Assembly: GCA_947625955.1 (NCBI GenBank)
Contig: CANQQH010000010.1
Coordinates: 1 to 17,066, forward strand
From: an uncultured Clostridia bacterium
GTDB lineage: Bacteria > Bacillota > Clostridia > Christensenellales > UBA1242
DNA: 17,066 nt
Direction: 5' to 3'
Shown here: piece after piece, positions 1 to 7,992 of the stretch
Numbering within the stretch: the first letter of the stretch is position 1
How the letters are laid out: each line of letters starts with the position of its first letter
Made by a program: the position numbers and the translations under genes
The notes under the pieces: model-generated
The model's input: the letters and a program-made list of their open reading frames with translations, nothing else
The model's database searches: none
What the model was told of the DNA's origin: nothing

Positions 1-959
1 CAGTTGAGATTGTTAAGGGAGCCATCACGGCGGTCAACCTAATTGATGATGTTGAGATTATTTTAACAGGAAAGAAAAATGAAATTGAGGCCGTGCTTGA
101 TGAGTATGGCTTTAAGTCAGACCGCATTCAAATCGTTGAGGCTGATGAGATTATAACCAACGACGAATCTCCAACAAATGCAATACGAACAAAGAAGAAC
201 AGTTCGCTTGTTGTGGGACTCAATGTTCTCAAAGAACAGGACGATGTTGTTGGGCTTATCAGCGCGGGAAGCACTGGGGCGGTTTTGGCTGGCGGACTTT
301 TTGTTGTTGGAAGAATGGAAGGCGTGATGCGCCCGGCACTTGCTCCAACTTTGCCAACCTACACTGGCGGGCAAACCATGCTGATTGACTGCGGCGCAAA
401 CGTTGATTGCAAGAGCGAATACCTCAACCAGTTCGCGATCATGGGTAGCGTCTATATGAAGAGTATGCTTGGAATTGAGAATCCAAAAGTCGGGCTTCTC
501 AATATCGGCGCGGAAGAGCACAAGGGCAACTCGCTAACGCATGAGGCATACGAACTTTTGAAAAAGAACGAAAGCATCAACTTTGTTGGAAATGTTGAGG
601 CAAGGGATTTGCTATCGGGAACTGTTGATGTTGTTGTCGCCGATGGTTTTGCTGGCAATATAGCGCTGAAAGCAACTGAGGGTGCAGCACTGAATTTGCT
701 CAAACTCATAAAAAGCTCAATAAAAAATGCGAATATCTTTGCAAAAATGGGGGCAGGGATGCTCAAAGGCGTGTTCAAAGAAGTGAAGCAGAAAATGGAC
801 TACAACGCGTTTGGCGGCTCACCATTTTTGGGCGTTAATAAAATAGTACTCAAAACTCACGGCACAAGCAAGGCTGAAACAATCTTCACTTGTGTTAAGC
901 AGGTTGTTGAAATCCACAAGAGCGGATTTATTGAAAAACTCAAAGCAGGTATCAAATAG
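1..959 (+). CDS. plsX: Phosphate acyltransferase PlsX, 5' end outside window
   Basis: PlsX converts acyl-ACP and phosphate to acyl-phosphate, the donor for PlsY in phosphatidic acid synthesis; it is a peripheral membrane enzyme. The reading frame is open from base 3 (first residues VEIVKGAI), so the gene is cut by the window edge. About 318 residues are visible against a usual length near 330, so only a dozen or so N-terminal residues are missing. Conserved PlsX blocks are clear: KKNSSLVVG, SAGSTGAVLAGGLFVVGR, RPALAPTLPT, DCGANVDCK, QFAIMGSVY, GLLNIGAEEHKGN, NFVGNVEARD, VVADGFAGNIALK and KTHGTSKAE. A GTG at 93 lies inside the family alignment and is not the start. The TAG stop at 957-959 directly abuts the rnc ATG at 960. 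In many Bacillota, fab genes and acpP lie between plsX and rnc; here they are absent. Confidence 0.97.
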   Translation, partial: VEIVKGAITAVNLIDDVEIILTGKKNEIEAVLDEYGFKSDRIQIVEADEIITNDESPTNAIRTKKNSSLVVGLNVLKEQDDVVGLISAGSTGAVLAGGLFVVGRMEGVMRPALAPTLPTYTGGQTMLIDCGANVDCKSEYLNQFAIMGSVYMKSMLGIENPKVGLLNIGAEEHKGNSLTHEAYELLKKNESINFVGNVEARDLLSGTVDVVVADGFAGNIALKATEGAALNLLKLIKSSIKNANIFAKMGAGMLKGVFKEVKQKMDYNAFGGSPFLGVNKIVLKTHGTSKAETIFTCVKQVVEIHKSGFIEKLKAGIK

Positions 960-1637
960 ATGAATTTTATGAACGTTGACTCAATCAATAAAATTCAAAA
1001 GATAATTGGCTACAAGTTCAAAAATCCTCAGCTTCTCGAAAATGCCTTCATTCATTCAAGTTTTGCGAATGAGAACAGATGCCTGAGCAATGAGAGGCTA
1101 GAATTTTTGGGCGATAGCGTGCTCTCAATAATCGTGACCGACAAAATTTATCACCACTTCAAAAGGCCAGAAGGGGAGCTTTCAAAAATTCGTGCAACGC
1201 TTGTTAGTGAAGCGTCGCTTTCGAAGATAATGAATGGTCTGGAGCTTGGCGAATTTTTGCTTGTTGGGAAAGGGCTCAGCCACACAAAGCCAACAAACGC
1301 AATGATTGCCGACGCGTTCGAAGCACTGGTTGCGGCGATATATCTCGATTCGTCGCTTGAAAGTGCGAAAGAATTTGTGCTGGGCTGCATGGAAACCTGT
1401 TTTTCACTAATAGACAAAACGGGCGTTCCTGAGAATGCAAAGTCAGCTCTTCAAGAAACTCTGCCAGCAGCAAAGATTGTTTATAAAACAACCACAGAAG
1501 GCGAGGGTCTCGATAAAATCTACAATTCCTCGGTGTTTGTGAATGGTGTTATGTCTGGCATAGGTCAAAGCACAAAGAAGAAAATTGCCGAAGAAATCGC
1601 TGCAAAAGAAGCTATTAAAAATATAAAAAAGGTCTAA
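960..1637 (+). CDS. rnc: Ribonuclease III
   Basis: This is the double-strand-specific endoribonuclease that processes rRNA precursors and structured RNAs, 225 residues, normal family length. The catalytic domain carries the signature NERLEFLGDSVL at residues 44-55. The metal-binding acidic residues are E48 and D52, and D118 and E121 in ADAFEALVAAIYLD. A C-terminal dsRNA-binding domain spans roughly residues 158-225, with the ending KKKIAEEIAAKEAI typical of its last helix. The start at 960 touches the plsX stop, with a modest AGCAGG about 10 nt upstream; a second in-frame ATG at 969 would remove only three residues. Oddity: the dsRBD looks a few residues short between ALQE and the first strand. 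It also lacks the usual GPxH loop, reading EGLDKIY there, so RNA contacts may differ. Transcribed with plsX, smc and ftsY. Confidence 0.97.
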   Translation: MNFMNVDSINKIQKIIGYKFKNPQLLENAFIHSSFANENRCLSNERLEFLGDSVLSIIVTDKIYHHFKRPEGELSKIRATLVSEASLSKIMNGLELGEFLLVGKGLSHTKPTNAMIADAFEALVAAIYLDSSLESAKEFVLGCMETCFSLIDKTGVPENAKSALQETLPAAKIVYKTTTEGEGLDKIYNSSVFVNGVMSGIGQSTKKKIAEEIAAKEAIKNIKKV

Positions 1638-1642
1638 ATCTC

Positions 1643-4600
1643 ATGAAATTCAAAAAACTAGAAATCTATGGTTTCAAATCATTTGCCGACAAGCTTGAAA
1701 TCAAGTTTGAGGAAGGCGTGACAGGTATTGTTGGGCCAAATGGTTGCGGAAAAAGTAACGTTGCTGACTCAATAAGATGGGTCATGGGCGAGCAAAGCGC
1801 AAAATCTATGCGTGGTTCTAGCATGCAGGATGTTATTTTTAATGGTACAGAAGCAAGAAAACCTCAATCTTTTTGTGAGGTATCTTTGGTGTTCGACAAC
1901 ACAAGTAAAATTTTTCCAACTCTCGACTACGACGAGGTTGTTCTCACAAGAAAGCTGTATCGCTCAGGCGAAAGCGACTATGCAATCAATCGCAATCCTT
2001 GCAGGCTGAAAGATATCGTTGACACACTTCGAGATTCTGGTCTTGGAAAAGACAGCTATTGCGTTATTGGTCAGGGTAAAATTGACGCGCTCCTTTCGGC
2101 AAAACCTGAGGAAAGGCGTACTGTTTTTGAAGAGGCCGCTGGAATTTCTAAGTTCAAGAACAGGAAAATTGAAGCAGAACGCAAGCTTGAAAGAACTCGC
2201 GATAATCTTTCAAGGCTTTGTGATATCATATCCGAACTTGAAAGGCAGCTCGGACCACTCACAAAACAATGCGAAAATGCGAAGAAATTCCTTGAATTTC
2301 GCGATAAACTCAAAGAACTTGAACTTAACATTTATGTTTATCAATATGATTCGGCGAGCGTGAACAAAGATGCAATCAGACAAAAGCTCAGCGCCATCGA
2401 AGAAGAACTTTCGCTCAAAACTGCCGATTTTGAGAAGGCGGTTGAAGAATTTAATGTAAGTTCTCAAAAAATCCGTGAACTTGACAAGACTATTGAACAG
2501 CTCAGAGACGAACTGCTCAATTTGACAGTTGGGCTTGAAAAAAAGAGTGGTGAGGCAAAGCTCATTCAAGAGCGCGTTACCAATCTCACTGAAACAAGTG
2601 AGAAATTGAAAACTGACATCACGCAAGACGAAGTGCTCAACAAAACTTTGACCGAGGCGCTTGAAGAAAAGAAAAAGGAAATCGAAAAGCTTGAATCTGT
2701 GCTTAGCGAACTTAATCGCCAAGCTGACAAGGTCAACAGCGAATATCTGGAAATCGCCGACAGAATCTTGGCTGGCGAAAAAATGGCTGAGGAAAACGAG
2801 GGCGAGATTTATAGCACGCTTGATAAATTGAGTGATGTGAAGTCGAATCTTTCAAGTATTAAAACTGAGAAGCAAGCTCTCAACGAAAAGAAAGAAGAAA
2901 CAAGGCAAAGGCAAGACGAAGTAAACGAAAAGATCACTTCGCTTGAAAAAGAACTCGCACTTCACAAGAAGCAACATGAGTCGCTTGAAAAGAAACTTGA
3001 AGAAAAGAAACAAAAGCGCGATGAACTCACCGAAAAAGCAAATAACTATAATATCAAGAACAATCAATATATAAAGCAACTTGACGACATGAAAGTCGAC
3101 TACCACACCAAACTTTCGCGTGCTCGCGTGCTTCAAGAAATGCAAGAGGAAAACGAAGGATTCATCGTTTCTGTCAAGAGATTGCTTGAACAATCGAAAA
3201 CAAACTCAACTCTTGGCGGCATGATTGTTGGCGTTGTTGCGAAACTCATGAAGGTTCCGGAAAAACTTGAAACCGCGATTGAGATGTCGCTAGGCGCGTC
3301 TGTACAGAATATTGTCACAAAAAATGAGGATGATGCCAAATATATTGTCAATTATTTGAAGCAAAATCGTTTTGGCCGCGCCACATTTTTGCCAATCAGC
3401 AGTGTGAAGGAGCGCAGCATACCTGACTTCGTTCGCTCAAAGCTCAATTCAAAAGGTGTGTTGGGTATTGCAAACGAGCTGATTACCTATGACAAAAAGC
3501 TTGAACCAATTTTCAAGCATCTTCTTGGCTCAACTGTTGTTGTTGACAATTTGGATAACGCTGTGTCTTTGGCGCGCGCAACATCCTACACGGTGAAACT
3601 TGTTACGCTTGATGGTGATATCATCAACCCGCAAGGCTCTATTTCTGGTGGTTCGAAGAAGGAAGTGTCAAGCACGCTCATTGGTAGGCAGCGCGAAATC
3701 GAGGATTTGATGAAGGCGCTTGAAACTGAGAAGAATGATGTTAAAGCACTTCTCGAAAAACAGCAAAGCCTCAAAGAAACAATAGATAACAACAACTCGC
3801 TCATCATCAGCATGAACGAGGAGATTCATGAGGTCGAGGTTGAACTGGTCAAGGAGGCTGACGAAATCAACAGGCTAGAAGATGCGTCGCTTGACCTTGA
3901 ACGCGACAAGCGTCAGCTTGAATTTGCCATTGAAACGATTTTGGACAGGCTCGAAATGCTCGACAATGCGCTGAAAGTTGCGTCCAATGAAGAACAAGCA
4001 ATGAACGACAAGCGCGACGAAGTTAATGAGACCAAGCGCCAAGCAAACAACAGGTTCGACACTTTGAGAAAACAGCGCGAAACTCTCTATGACGCGCTCA
4101 CAGAGTTGAAGGTTCGTCAGGCAAGTGAAGCAAGCAAGAAACTTGCAACTGAAAACGACCGCGACAGAATTGAAACTAACATTGCTGAGAGCAATTATAG
4201 GATTCGTGAAAACAAGCTTGAACTCCAAAAAACGCTGACGATGATCAGCGAGCTCAAAAAGTCGCTTGAACAGATGACCGAGGAAAAGACCTACAAGGGT
4301 AATATGCAGGAACTTCAAGTTGTGCGCGACAAACTTGCCAACCTTGATAGCTATAAAACTCAGCTGCAAAACGACATGAACCTTGCCGACGAAAAGAAGA
4401 TGGCGCTTTCTGGTGAAATTCAGCGTGCGAACGAAAAGAAAACAAAAGAAGAAATGAATCTTGCAAAAATCGATACAGATATTGAAACAATGCAAGAGCG
4501 CGTTTGGGAAGAATACAACATGACATATGCTTCGGCAGTAGAGTTCAAATTGACTGACTTTGACCTTACCGCCGGGCTGGCTGAGGCCGCAAAACTCAAA

Positions 4601-5242
4601 AAGCAAATTGCTGCGCTTGGCTATGTTAATGTTGGCGCGATTGAAGAGATCAAGGAAGTTCAGGCAAGATATGACGACATGGCTGCTCAGCGTGACGATT
4701 TGAAAGTTGCCGAAGCTGACCTTGTGAAAATCATAAAAGAGTTGACAACTGAAATGGAAACTCGTTTCAAAACTCAGTTTGAGCAAATCAACGCGAATTT
4801 CCAAAAAACATTTAGAGAGTTGTTTGGTGGTGGTCGCGCCGAACTTAAACTTGAAGAGGAAGAAAACTTGCTTGAATGTGGCATCAACATCATTGCTGAG
4901 CCGCCTGGCAAGAAACTTCAAAGCATCACTTTGCTAAGTGGTGGTGAAAAAGCTCTAACGGCTGTTGCAATTTTGTTTGCAATTTTGAAACTTAGCCCAA
5001 TGCCTTTCTGCGTGCTCGACGAAATTGAAGCAGCTCTTGACGACGCCAATGTTGAGAGATTTGCGAAGTACCTCAAAAATTTCAGCAACGATACGCAATT
5101 CATTGTCATCACGCACAGAAAGCCAACCATGGAATTGGCTGACAGTTTGTATGGCGTGACCATGGAGGAAAAAGGCGTTTCAAAAATAGTATCAGTCAAA
5201 CTTAGCGACGCAATTAAACAATCAAGCGAGGTGGCAAGCTAA
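1643..5242 (+). CDS. smc: Chromosome partition/condensation protein SMC
   Basis: SMC is the ATPase core of the Smc-ScpAB condensin that loads on DNA and individualises sister chromosomes. It has 1199 residues, full length for the family. The N-terminal ATPase half has Walker A GPNGCGKSN at residues 31-39 and the Q-loop region RWVMGEQS near 46-53. Long heptad-rich coiled coil runs from about 165 to 515 and again from about 680 to 1060. The hinge domain lies between, from about LGGMIVG (near 523) to the glycine-rich SGGSKK (near 668). The C-terminal half has the ABC signature LLSGGEKAL at about 1097-1105 and Walker B VLDEIEAALDD with D1126-E1127. The start ATG has AAAAAGG 10 nt upstream. The stop TAA shares one base with the ftsY ATG (TAATG). 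All catalytic motifs are intact. Long minus-strand open frames under this gene are composition shadows. Confidence 0.98.
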   Translation: MKFKKLEIYGFKSFADKLEIKFEEGVTGIVGPNGCGKSNVADSIRWVMGEQSAKSMRGSSMQDVIFNGTEARKPQSFCEVSLVFDNTSKIFPTLDYDEVVLTRKLYRSGESDYAINRNPCRLKDIVDTLRDSGLGKDSYCVIGQGKIDALLSAKPEERRTVFEEAAGISKFKNRKIEAERKLERTRDNLSRLCDIISELERQLGPLTKQCENAKKFLEFRDKLKELELNIYVYQYDSASVNKDAIRQKLSAIEEELSLKTADFEKAVEEFNVSSQKIRELDKTIEQLRDELLNLTVGLEKKSGEAKLIQERVTNLTETSEKLKTDITQDEVLNKTLTEALEEKKKEIEKLESVLSELNRQADKVNSEYLEIADRILAGEKMAEENEGEIYSTLDKLSDVKSNLSSIKTEKQALNEKKEETRQRQDEVNEKITSLEKELALHKKQHESLEKKLEEKKQKRDELTEKANNYNIKNNQYIKQLDDMKVDYHTKLSRARVLQEMQEENEGFIVSVKRLLEQSKTNSTLGGMIVGVVAKLMKVPEKLETAIEMSLGASVQNIVTKNEDDAKYIVNYLKQNRFGRATFLPISSVKERSIPDFVRSKLNSKGVLGIANELITYDKKLEPIFKHLLGSTVVVDNLDNAVSLARATSYTVKLVTLDGDIINPQGSISGGSKKEVSSTLIGRQREIEDLMKALETEKNDVKALLEKQQSLKETIDNNNSLIISMNEEIHEVEVELVKEADEINRLEDASLDLERDKRQLEFAIETILDRLEMLDNALKVASNEEQAMNDKRDEVNETKRQANNRFDTLRKQRETLYDALTELKVRQASEASKKLATENDRDRIETNIAESNYRIRENKLELQKTLTMISELKKSLEQMTEEKTYKGNMQELQVVRDKLANLDSYKTQLQNDMNLADEKKMALSGEIQRANEKKTKEEMNLAKIDTDIETMQERVWEEYNMTYASAVEFKLTDFDLTAGLAEAAKLKKQIAALGYVNVGAIEEIKEVQARYDDMAAQRDDLKVAEADLVKIIKELTTEMETRFKTQFEQINANFQKTFRELFGGGRAELKLEEEENLLECGINIIAEPPGKKLQSITLLSGGEKALTAVAILFAILKLSPMPFCVLDEIEAALDDANVERFAKYLKNFSNDTQFIVITHRKPTMELADSLYGVTMEEKGVSKIVSVKLSDAIKQSSEVAS

Positions 5243-6138
5243 TGGGATTTTTTTCAAGACTATTTGAAGGCATGAAGAAAACCAAAAAGTCTTTTGGCGA
5301 AAAGCTAAAATATATCTTCACGGGCAACGAAATTGATGAAGACTTTTTCGAAGAACTTGAATACATTTTGATATCGTCGGACTTTGGCGTTGAAACAACT
5401 TCATATATAATTGACGAGCTCCGCGAAAGAACCAAGAAAGAAAAAATCAAAAAGACGGCAGATTGTCAAAATTTGCTCAAAACTATTCTTGTTGAAATTC
5501 TTGAAGAGGCTGCGCCAGAAAAACTCAAATGCCCATGCGTTATCATGGTGCTTGGTGTTAATGGCGTTGGAAAAACAACAACGATTGGAAAACTTGCCAA
5601 AAAGTTTTCCGACGAAAACAAAAAGGTTATACTCGCCGCAGCTGACACATTCCGTGCTGCCGCCTCTGACCAGTTGGAAGTTTGGGCAAACAGAGCAAAG
5701 GTGAAAGTTGTCACGAATGAGCATGGCGTTGACCCAGCTGCCGTTGTTTATGACAGCATCCAATCTTTCAAAGCGAAGAATGCCGACATTTTGCTTATTG
5801 ATACGGCGGGGCGTCTCCACAACAAGGCAAACCTCATGGAAGAACTGAGAAAAATTTCAAGAGTTGTTCAAAAAGAATTGCCAGAAGCTGAATATCACAA
5901 AATGGTCATAGTTGATGGAACAACAGGTCAAAACGCGCTGAGTCAAGTTGAGCTTTTCAATGAGGCTGTTGACCTGACTGATATTTCAATCACCAAACTT
6001 GACGGAACAAGCAAAGGTGGATTCTTGGTTGGTCTTGCAAAAGACTTCGACCTCGACATTCGCTATGTTGGCGTTGGTGAGTCTGCCGAAGACCTTTTGG
6101 AATTTAATGCAAAAGACTTTGTTGATGCAATTTTATAA
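5242..6138 (+). CDS. ftsY: Signal recognition particle receptor FtsY
   Basis: FtsY is the SRP receptor GTPase that docks the Ffh-ribosome complex at the membrane and hands the nascent chain to the translocon. It has 298 residues, the short form usual in Gram-positives: no long acidic A domain, only an amphipathic basic start (MGFFSRLFEGMKK) that probably contacts lipid. The four-helix N domain spans about 1-95. The GTPase has G1 GVNGVGKTT at 105-113, DTFRAAASDQL shortly after, G3 DTAGR at 187-191 and G4 TKLDG at 251-255 followed by TSKGG. The start overlaps the smc stop by one base. An AGGTGG-like ribosome binding site lies inside the smc end. The stop TAA (6136-6138) is only five bases before the -35 of the next promoter, so this gene ends the plsX-rnc-smc-ftsY unit. 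Confidence 0.97.
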   Translation: MGFFSRLFEGMKKTKKSFGEKLKYIFTGNEIDEDFFEELEYILISSDFGVETTSYIIDELRERTKKEKIKKTADCQNLLKTILVEILEEAAPEKLKCPCVIMVLGVNGVGKTTTIGKLAKKFSDENKKVILAAADTFRAAASDQLEVWANRAKVKVVTNEHGVDPAAVVYDSIQSFKAKNADILLIDTAGRLHNKANLMEELRKISRVVQKELPEAEYHKMVIVDGTTGQNALSQVELFNEAVDLTDISITKLDGTSKGGFLVGLAKDFDLDIRYVGVGESAEDLLEFNAKDFVDAIL

Positions 6139-6143
6139 AATGC

Positions 6144-6172
6144 TTGACAAAGACATTATTATAAAGTATAAT
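6144..6172 (+). promoter_or_regulatory. Sigma-A promoter of ylxM-ffh, perfect consensus
   Basis: TTGACA at 6144-6149 and TATAAT at 6167-6172 are separated by exactly 17 bases: both hexamers and the spacing match the vegetative consensus with no mismatch. The predicted transcription start is about 6179, inside the left arm of the inverted repeat 6177-6187. It follows the ftsY stop by five bases and uncouples the SRP genes from the smc unit. Confidence 0.88.
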
Positions 6173-6176
6173 AACT

Positions 6177-6206
6177 AGTGTAAAGTTAATAAACTTTACA
6201 CTTTTT
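6177..6206 (+). terminator. 11-bp perfect inverted repeat with T-run at ylxM transcript start
   Basis: AGTGTAAAGTT (6177-6187) is exactly complementary to AACTTTACACT (6192-6202) around a four-base AATA loop, followed by TTTTT (6202-6206). It has the form of an A/T-rich intrinsic terminator and may end the smc-ftsY transcript. The ylxM promoter lies just upstream, with its start predicted at about 6179, so the same dyad would form a 5'-terminal hairpin on the ylxM-ffh mRNA. It could instead be a protein-binding operator at the start site. The sequence alone does not separate these roles. Confidence 0.5.
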
Positions 6207-6211
6207 AATTT

Positions 6212-6547
6212 ATGGAAAAGAGTATTCAAGATAGTTTGTTATTGGATTTTTATGAAGATTTGCTAACAGACAAGCAAAAAGAAGTCATGAGACTATATGT
6301 TAATTGTGACGTTTCGCTTTCAGAAATTGCCGACCAACTCTCTCAGTCGAGGCAAGCGATTTATGACACCGTTAAAAACGCATATAATCAACTTGAACTT
6401 TTTGAAGAAAAACTTGGACTTGTTAAAAAGTTTCTGCAAGAAAAAAAGGTTGTTGAAGAAGTGTTGAGTGATATTGACTCGCTTGGAATCGACAACAAAA
6501 AAACGCAAAATATCAAAAATAAACTGAAAAAACTGCTCAAAAACTAA
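6212..6547 (+). CDS. ylxM: YlxM, SRP-associated helix-turn-helix protein
   Basis: This is a small protein (111 residues) of the YlxM/UPF0122 family, usually encoded just before ffh in Bacillota and Mycoplasma relatives and linked to SRP function. Residues about 8-75 match the family: LLLDFYEDLLTDKQKEVMRLY, then a sigma-70 region 4-like helix-turn-helix, LSEIADQLSQSRQAIYDTVK. A lysine-rich, probably coiled-coil tail follows (EEKLGLVKKFLQEKK to the end). The start fits the family alignment, yet no Shine-Dalgarno is visible: the 20 bases before the ATG are A/T with no purine-rich core, and the upstream hairpin ends only a few bases away. It has its own perfect promoter (6144-6172) and is followed by ffh 21 bases later. 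The HTH suggests DNA or RNA binding; autoregulation through the dyad is my speculation. Confidence 0.9.
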   Translation: MEKSIQDSLLLDFYEDLLTDKQKEVMRLYVNCDVSLSEIADQLSQSRQAIYDTVKNAYNQLELFEEKLGLVKKFLQEKKVVEEVLSDIDSLGIDNKKTQNIKNKLKKLLKN

Positions 6548-6568
6548 CAAAACAGGTGAAATTTTTAT

Positions 6569-7894
6569 ATGGGAATGTTTGAATCTCTTGGTGAAAGACT
6601 AAACCACATTTTTTCAAAACTGAGAAACAAAGGCAAACTCACAGAACTTGAAATCAAAAATGCAATGCGTGAAGTGAGGATTGCTTTGCTTGAAGCCGAT
6701 GTTAACTTCATGGTTGCCAAAGACTTCATAAACAAAGTCAGTGAGAAAGCTGTTGGTGAAGACATACTAAAAAGTCTAACGCCTGGGCAACAAGTTATCA
6801 AGATTGTTAATGAAGAACTCATTGCTTTGATGGGAAGCACAAACCAAAAACTCGAAGTTGCTCCAAAGCCACCAACAATAATAATGATGTGTGGTTTGCA
6901 GGGTGCCGGAAAAACTACGATGTGCGGAAAGCTCGGCTTCATGCTTCGAAAACAGGGAAAAAAGCCAATGCTTGTTGCGTGCGATGTTTATAGGCCTGCG
7001 GCAATAAATCAACTGAAAGTTGTGAGCCAGAATGCTGCGGTTGATTTTTTTGAAAAAGGAACAATAAATCCTGTCAAAATTGCAGAAGAGGCAATTGAAC
7101 TTGCAAAAAAGAAGGGAATTGACACCGTTATCATCGACACGGCTGGTCGTTTGCAAATCAATGAAGAATTGATGCAAGAACTTGAAAACATCAAAAATGC
7201 TGTTCATCCAACTGAAATTTTGCTGACAGTTGATGCGATGACTGGTCAAGAGGCTGTCAATGTTGCAAAATCATTTGATGAGAAGCTTGATATTACTGGC
7301 GTTATCCTCACAAAACTTGATGGTGACACTCGTGGTGGTGCAGCACTTTCAATAAAAGCTGTGACGGGCAAGCCAATAAAGTTTAGTGGTATTGGCGAAA
7401 AGATTGGTGATATTGAACCTTTCCATCCAGAGCGCATGGCTTCGCGCATACTTGGAATGGGCGATGTTTTGACTCTCATTGAAAAGGCGCAAGCTTCAAT
7501 GGATCAAGAGCAAATCAAGAAAGTTGAAGAAAACCTTCGAAAGAACACCTTCACATTTGATGATTTCTTGATTCAGTTTGAGCAGCTTTCAAAGCTTGGG
7601 AACCTGACTGACATTCTTGCGATGATTCCCGGAGCCATGGGCAAAATCAGACCTGAGGATGTTGACGAAAGCAAAATCAAAGTGTATAAGGCAATCATTC
7701 AATCAATGACTCCAAAAGAGAGGGCAAACCCTGATCTTATCAAAGCGGGTCAAAGAAAGAGAATTGCAAATGGTAGTGGAACAACAATTCAGGATGTTAA
7801 TTCACTTATCAAACAATTTGAGCAAGTGAAACTCATGATGAAGAATCAAAATAATCCGCGACTTAGAAAAATGTTTGGTGGAAGACGATTCTAA
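6569..7894 (+). CDS. ffh: Signal recognition particle protein Ffh (SRP54)
   Basis: Ffh is the SRP GTPase that binds 4.5S/SRP RNA and hydrophobic signal sequences on the ribosome and pairs with FtsY. It has 441 residues, normal length. The N domain spans about 1-95. The G domain has G1 GLQGAGKTT at 109-117, DVYRPAA after it, G3 DTAGR at 190-194, and G4 TKLDGDTRGG from 248. The M domain runs from about 300, with LSKLGNLTDILAMIPGA for the finger-loop region and TPKERANPDLI before the RNA-binding motif. That motif reads AGQRKRIANGSG, where most bacteria have GSRRKRIAxGSG, so the Ser-Arg pair is replaced by Gly-Gln. The AGGTGA ribosome binding site at 6554-6559 is 9 bases before the ATG. Co-transcribed with ylxM. 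No SRP RNA gene is visible in the window. Confidence 0.98.
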   Translation: MGMFESLGERLNHIFSKLRNKGKLTELEIKNAMREVRIALLEADVNFMVAKDFINKVSEKAVGEDILKSLTPGQQVIKIVNEELIALMGSTNQKLEVAPKPPTIIMMCGLQGAGKTTMCGKLGFMLRKQGKKPMLVACDVYRPAAINQLKVVSQNAAVDFFEKGTINPVKIAEEAIELAKKKGIDTVIIDTAGRLQINEELMQELENIKNAVHPTEILLTVDAMTGQEAVNVAKSFDEKLDITGVILTKLDGDTRGGAALSIKAVTGKPIKFSGIGEKIGDIEPFHPERMASRILGMGDVLTLIEKAQASMDQEQIKKVEENLRKNTFTFDDFLIQFEQLSKLGNLTDILAMIPGAMGKIRPEDVDESKIKVYKAIIQSMTPKERANPDLIKAGQRKRIANGSGTTIQDVNSLIKQFEQVKLMMKNQNNPRLRKMFGGRRF

Positions 7895-7979
7895 AAACGC
7901 AAAATCGCGCCAAAAGTGGTGAAAAACCGCATCAAAATCGATATATACAGCAAAAAATGCTTATATAAATATAAACTAT

Positions 7980-7984
7980 GGAGG
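7980..7984 (+). promoter_or_regulatory. Ribosome binding site that sets the rpsP start
   Basis: GGAGG at 7980-7984 lies 8 bases before the ATG at 7993. It also overlaps an in-frame ATG at 7978, which therefore cannot be the real start. The 83-base gap between ffh and rpsP shows no terminator. It holds only weak -10-like A/T sequence (TATAAA at 7964-7969) with no recognisable -35, so rpsP is probably read through from ffh. Confidence 0.88.
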
Positions 7985-7992
7985 AAAAAATT

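Noticed and set aside
2210..2722. 170-codon minus-strand open frame inside smc
   Set aside because: Antisense composition shadow of the coiled-coil region, with no recognisable motif.
3875..4921. 348-codon open frame on the minus strand
   Set aside because: It lies wholly inside the smc coiled coil and its Phe/Leu/Val-rich translation is the mirror of Glu/Lys-rich codons. It has no ribosome binding site or family motif.
7895..7977. Independent rpsP promoter or S16 leader in the ffh-rpsP gap
   Set aside because: Only a TATAAA-like hexamer is seen with no -35 at any usual spacing, and no stable hairpin can be drawn.
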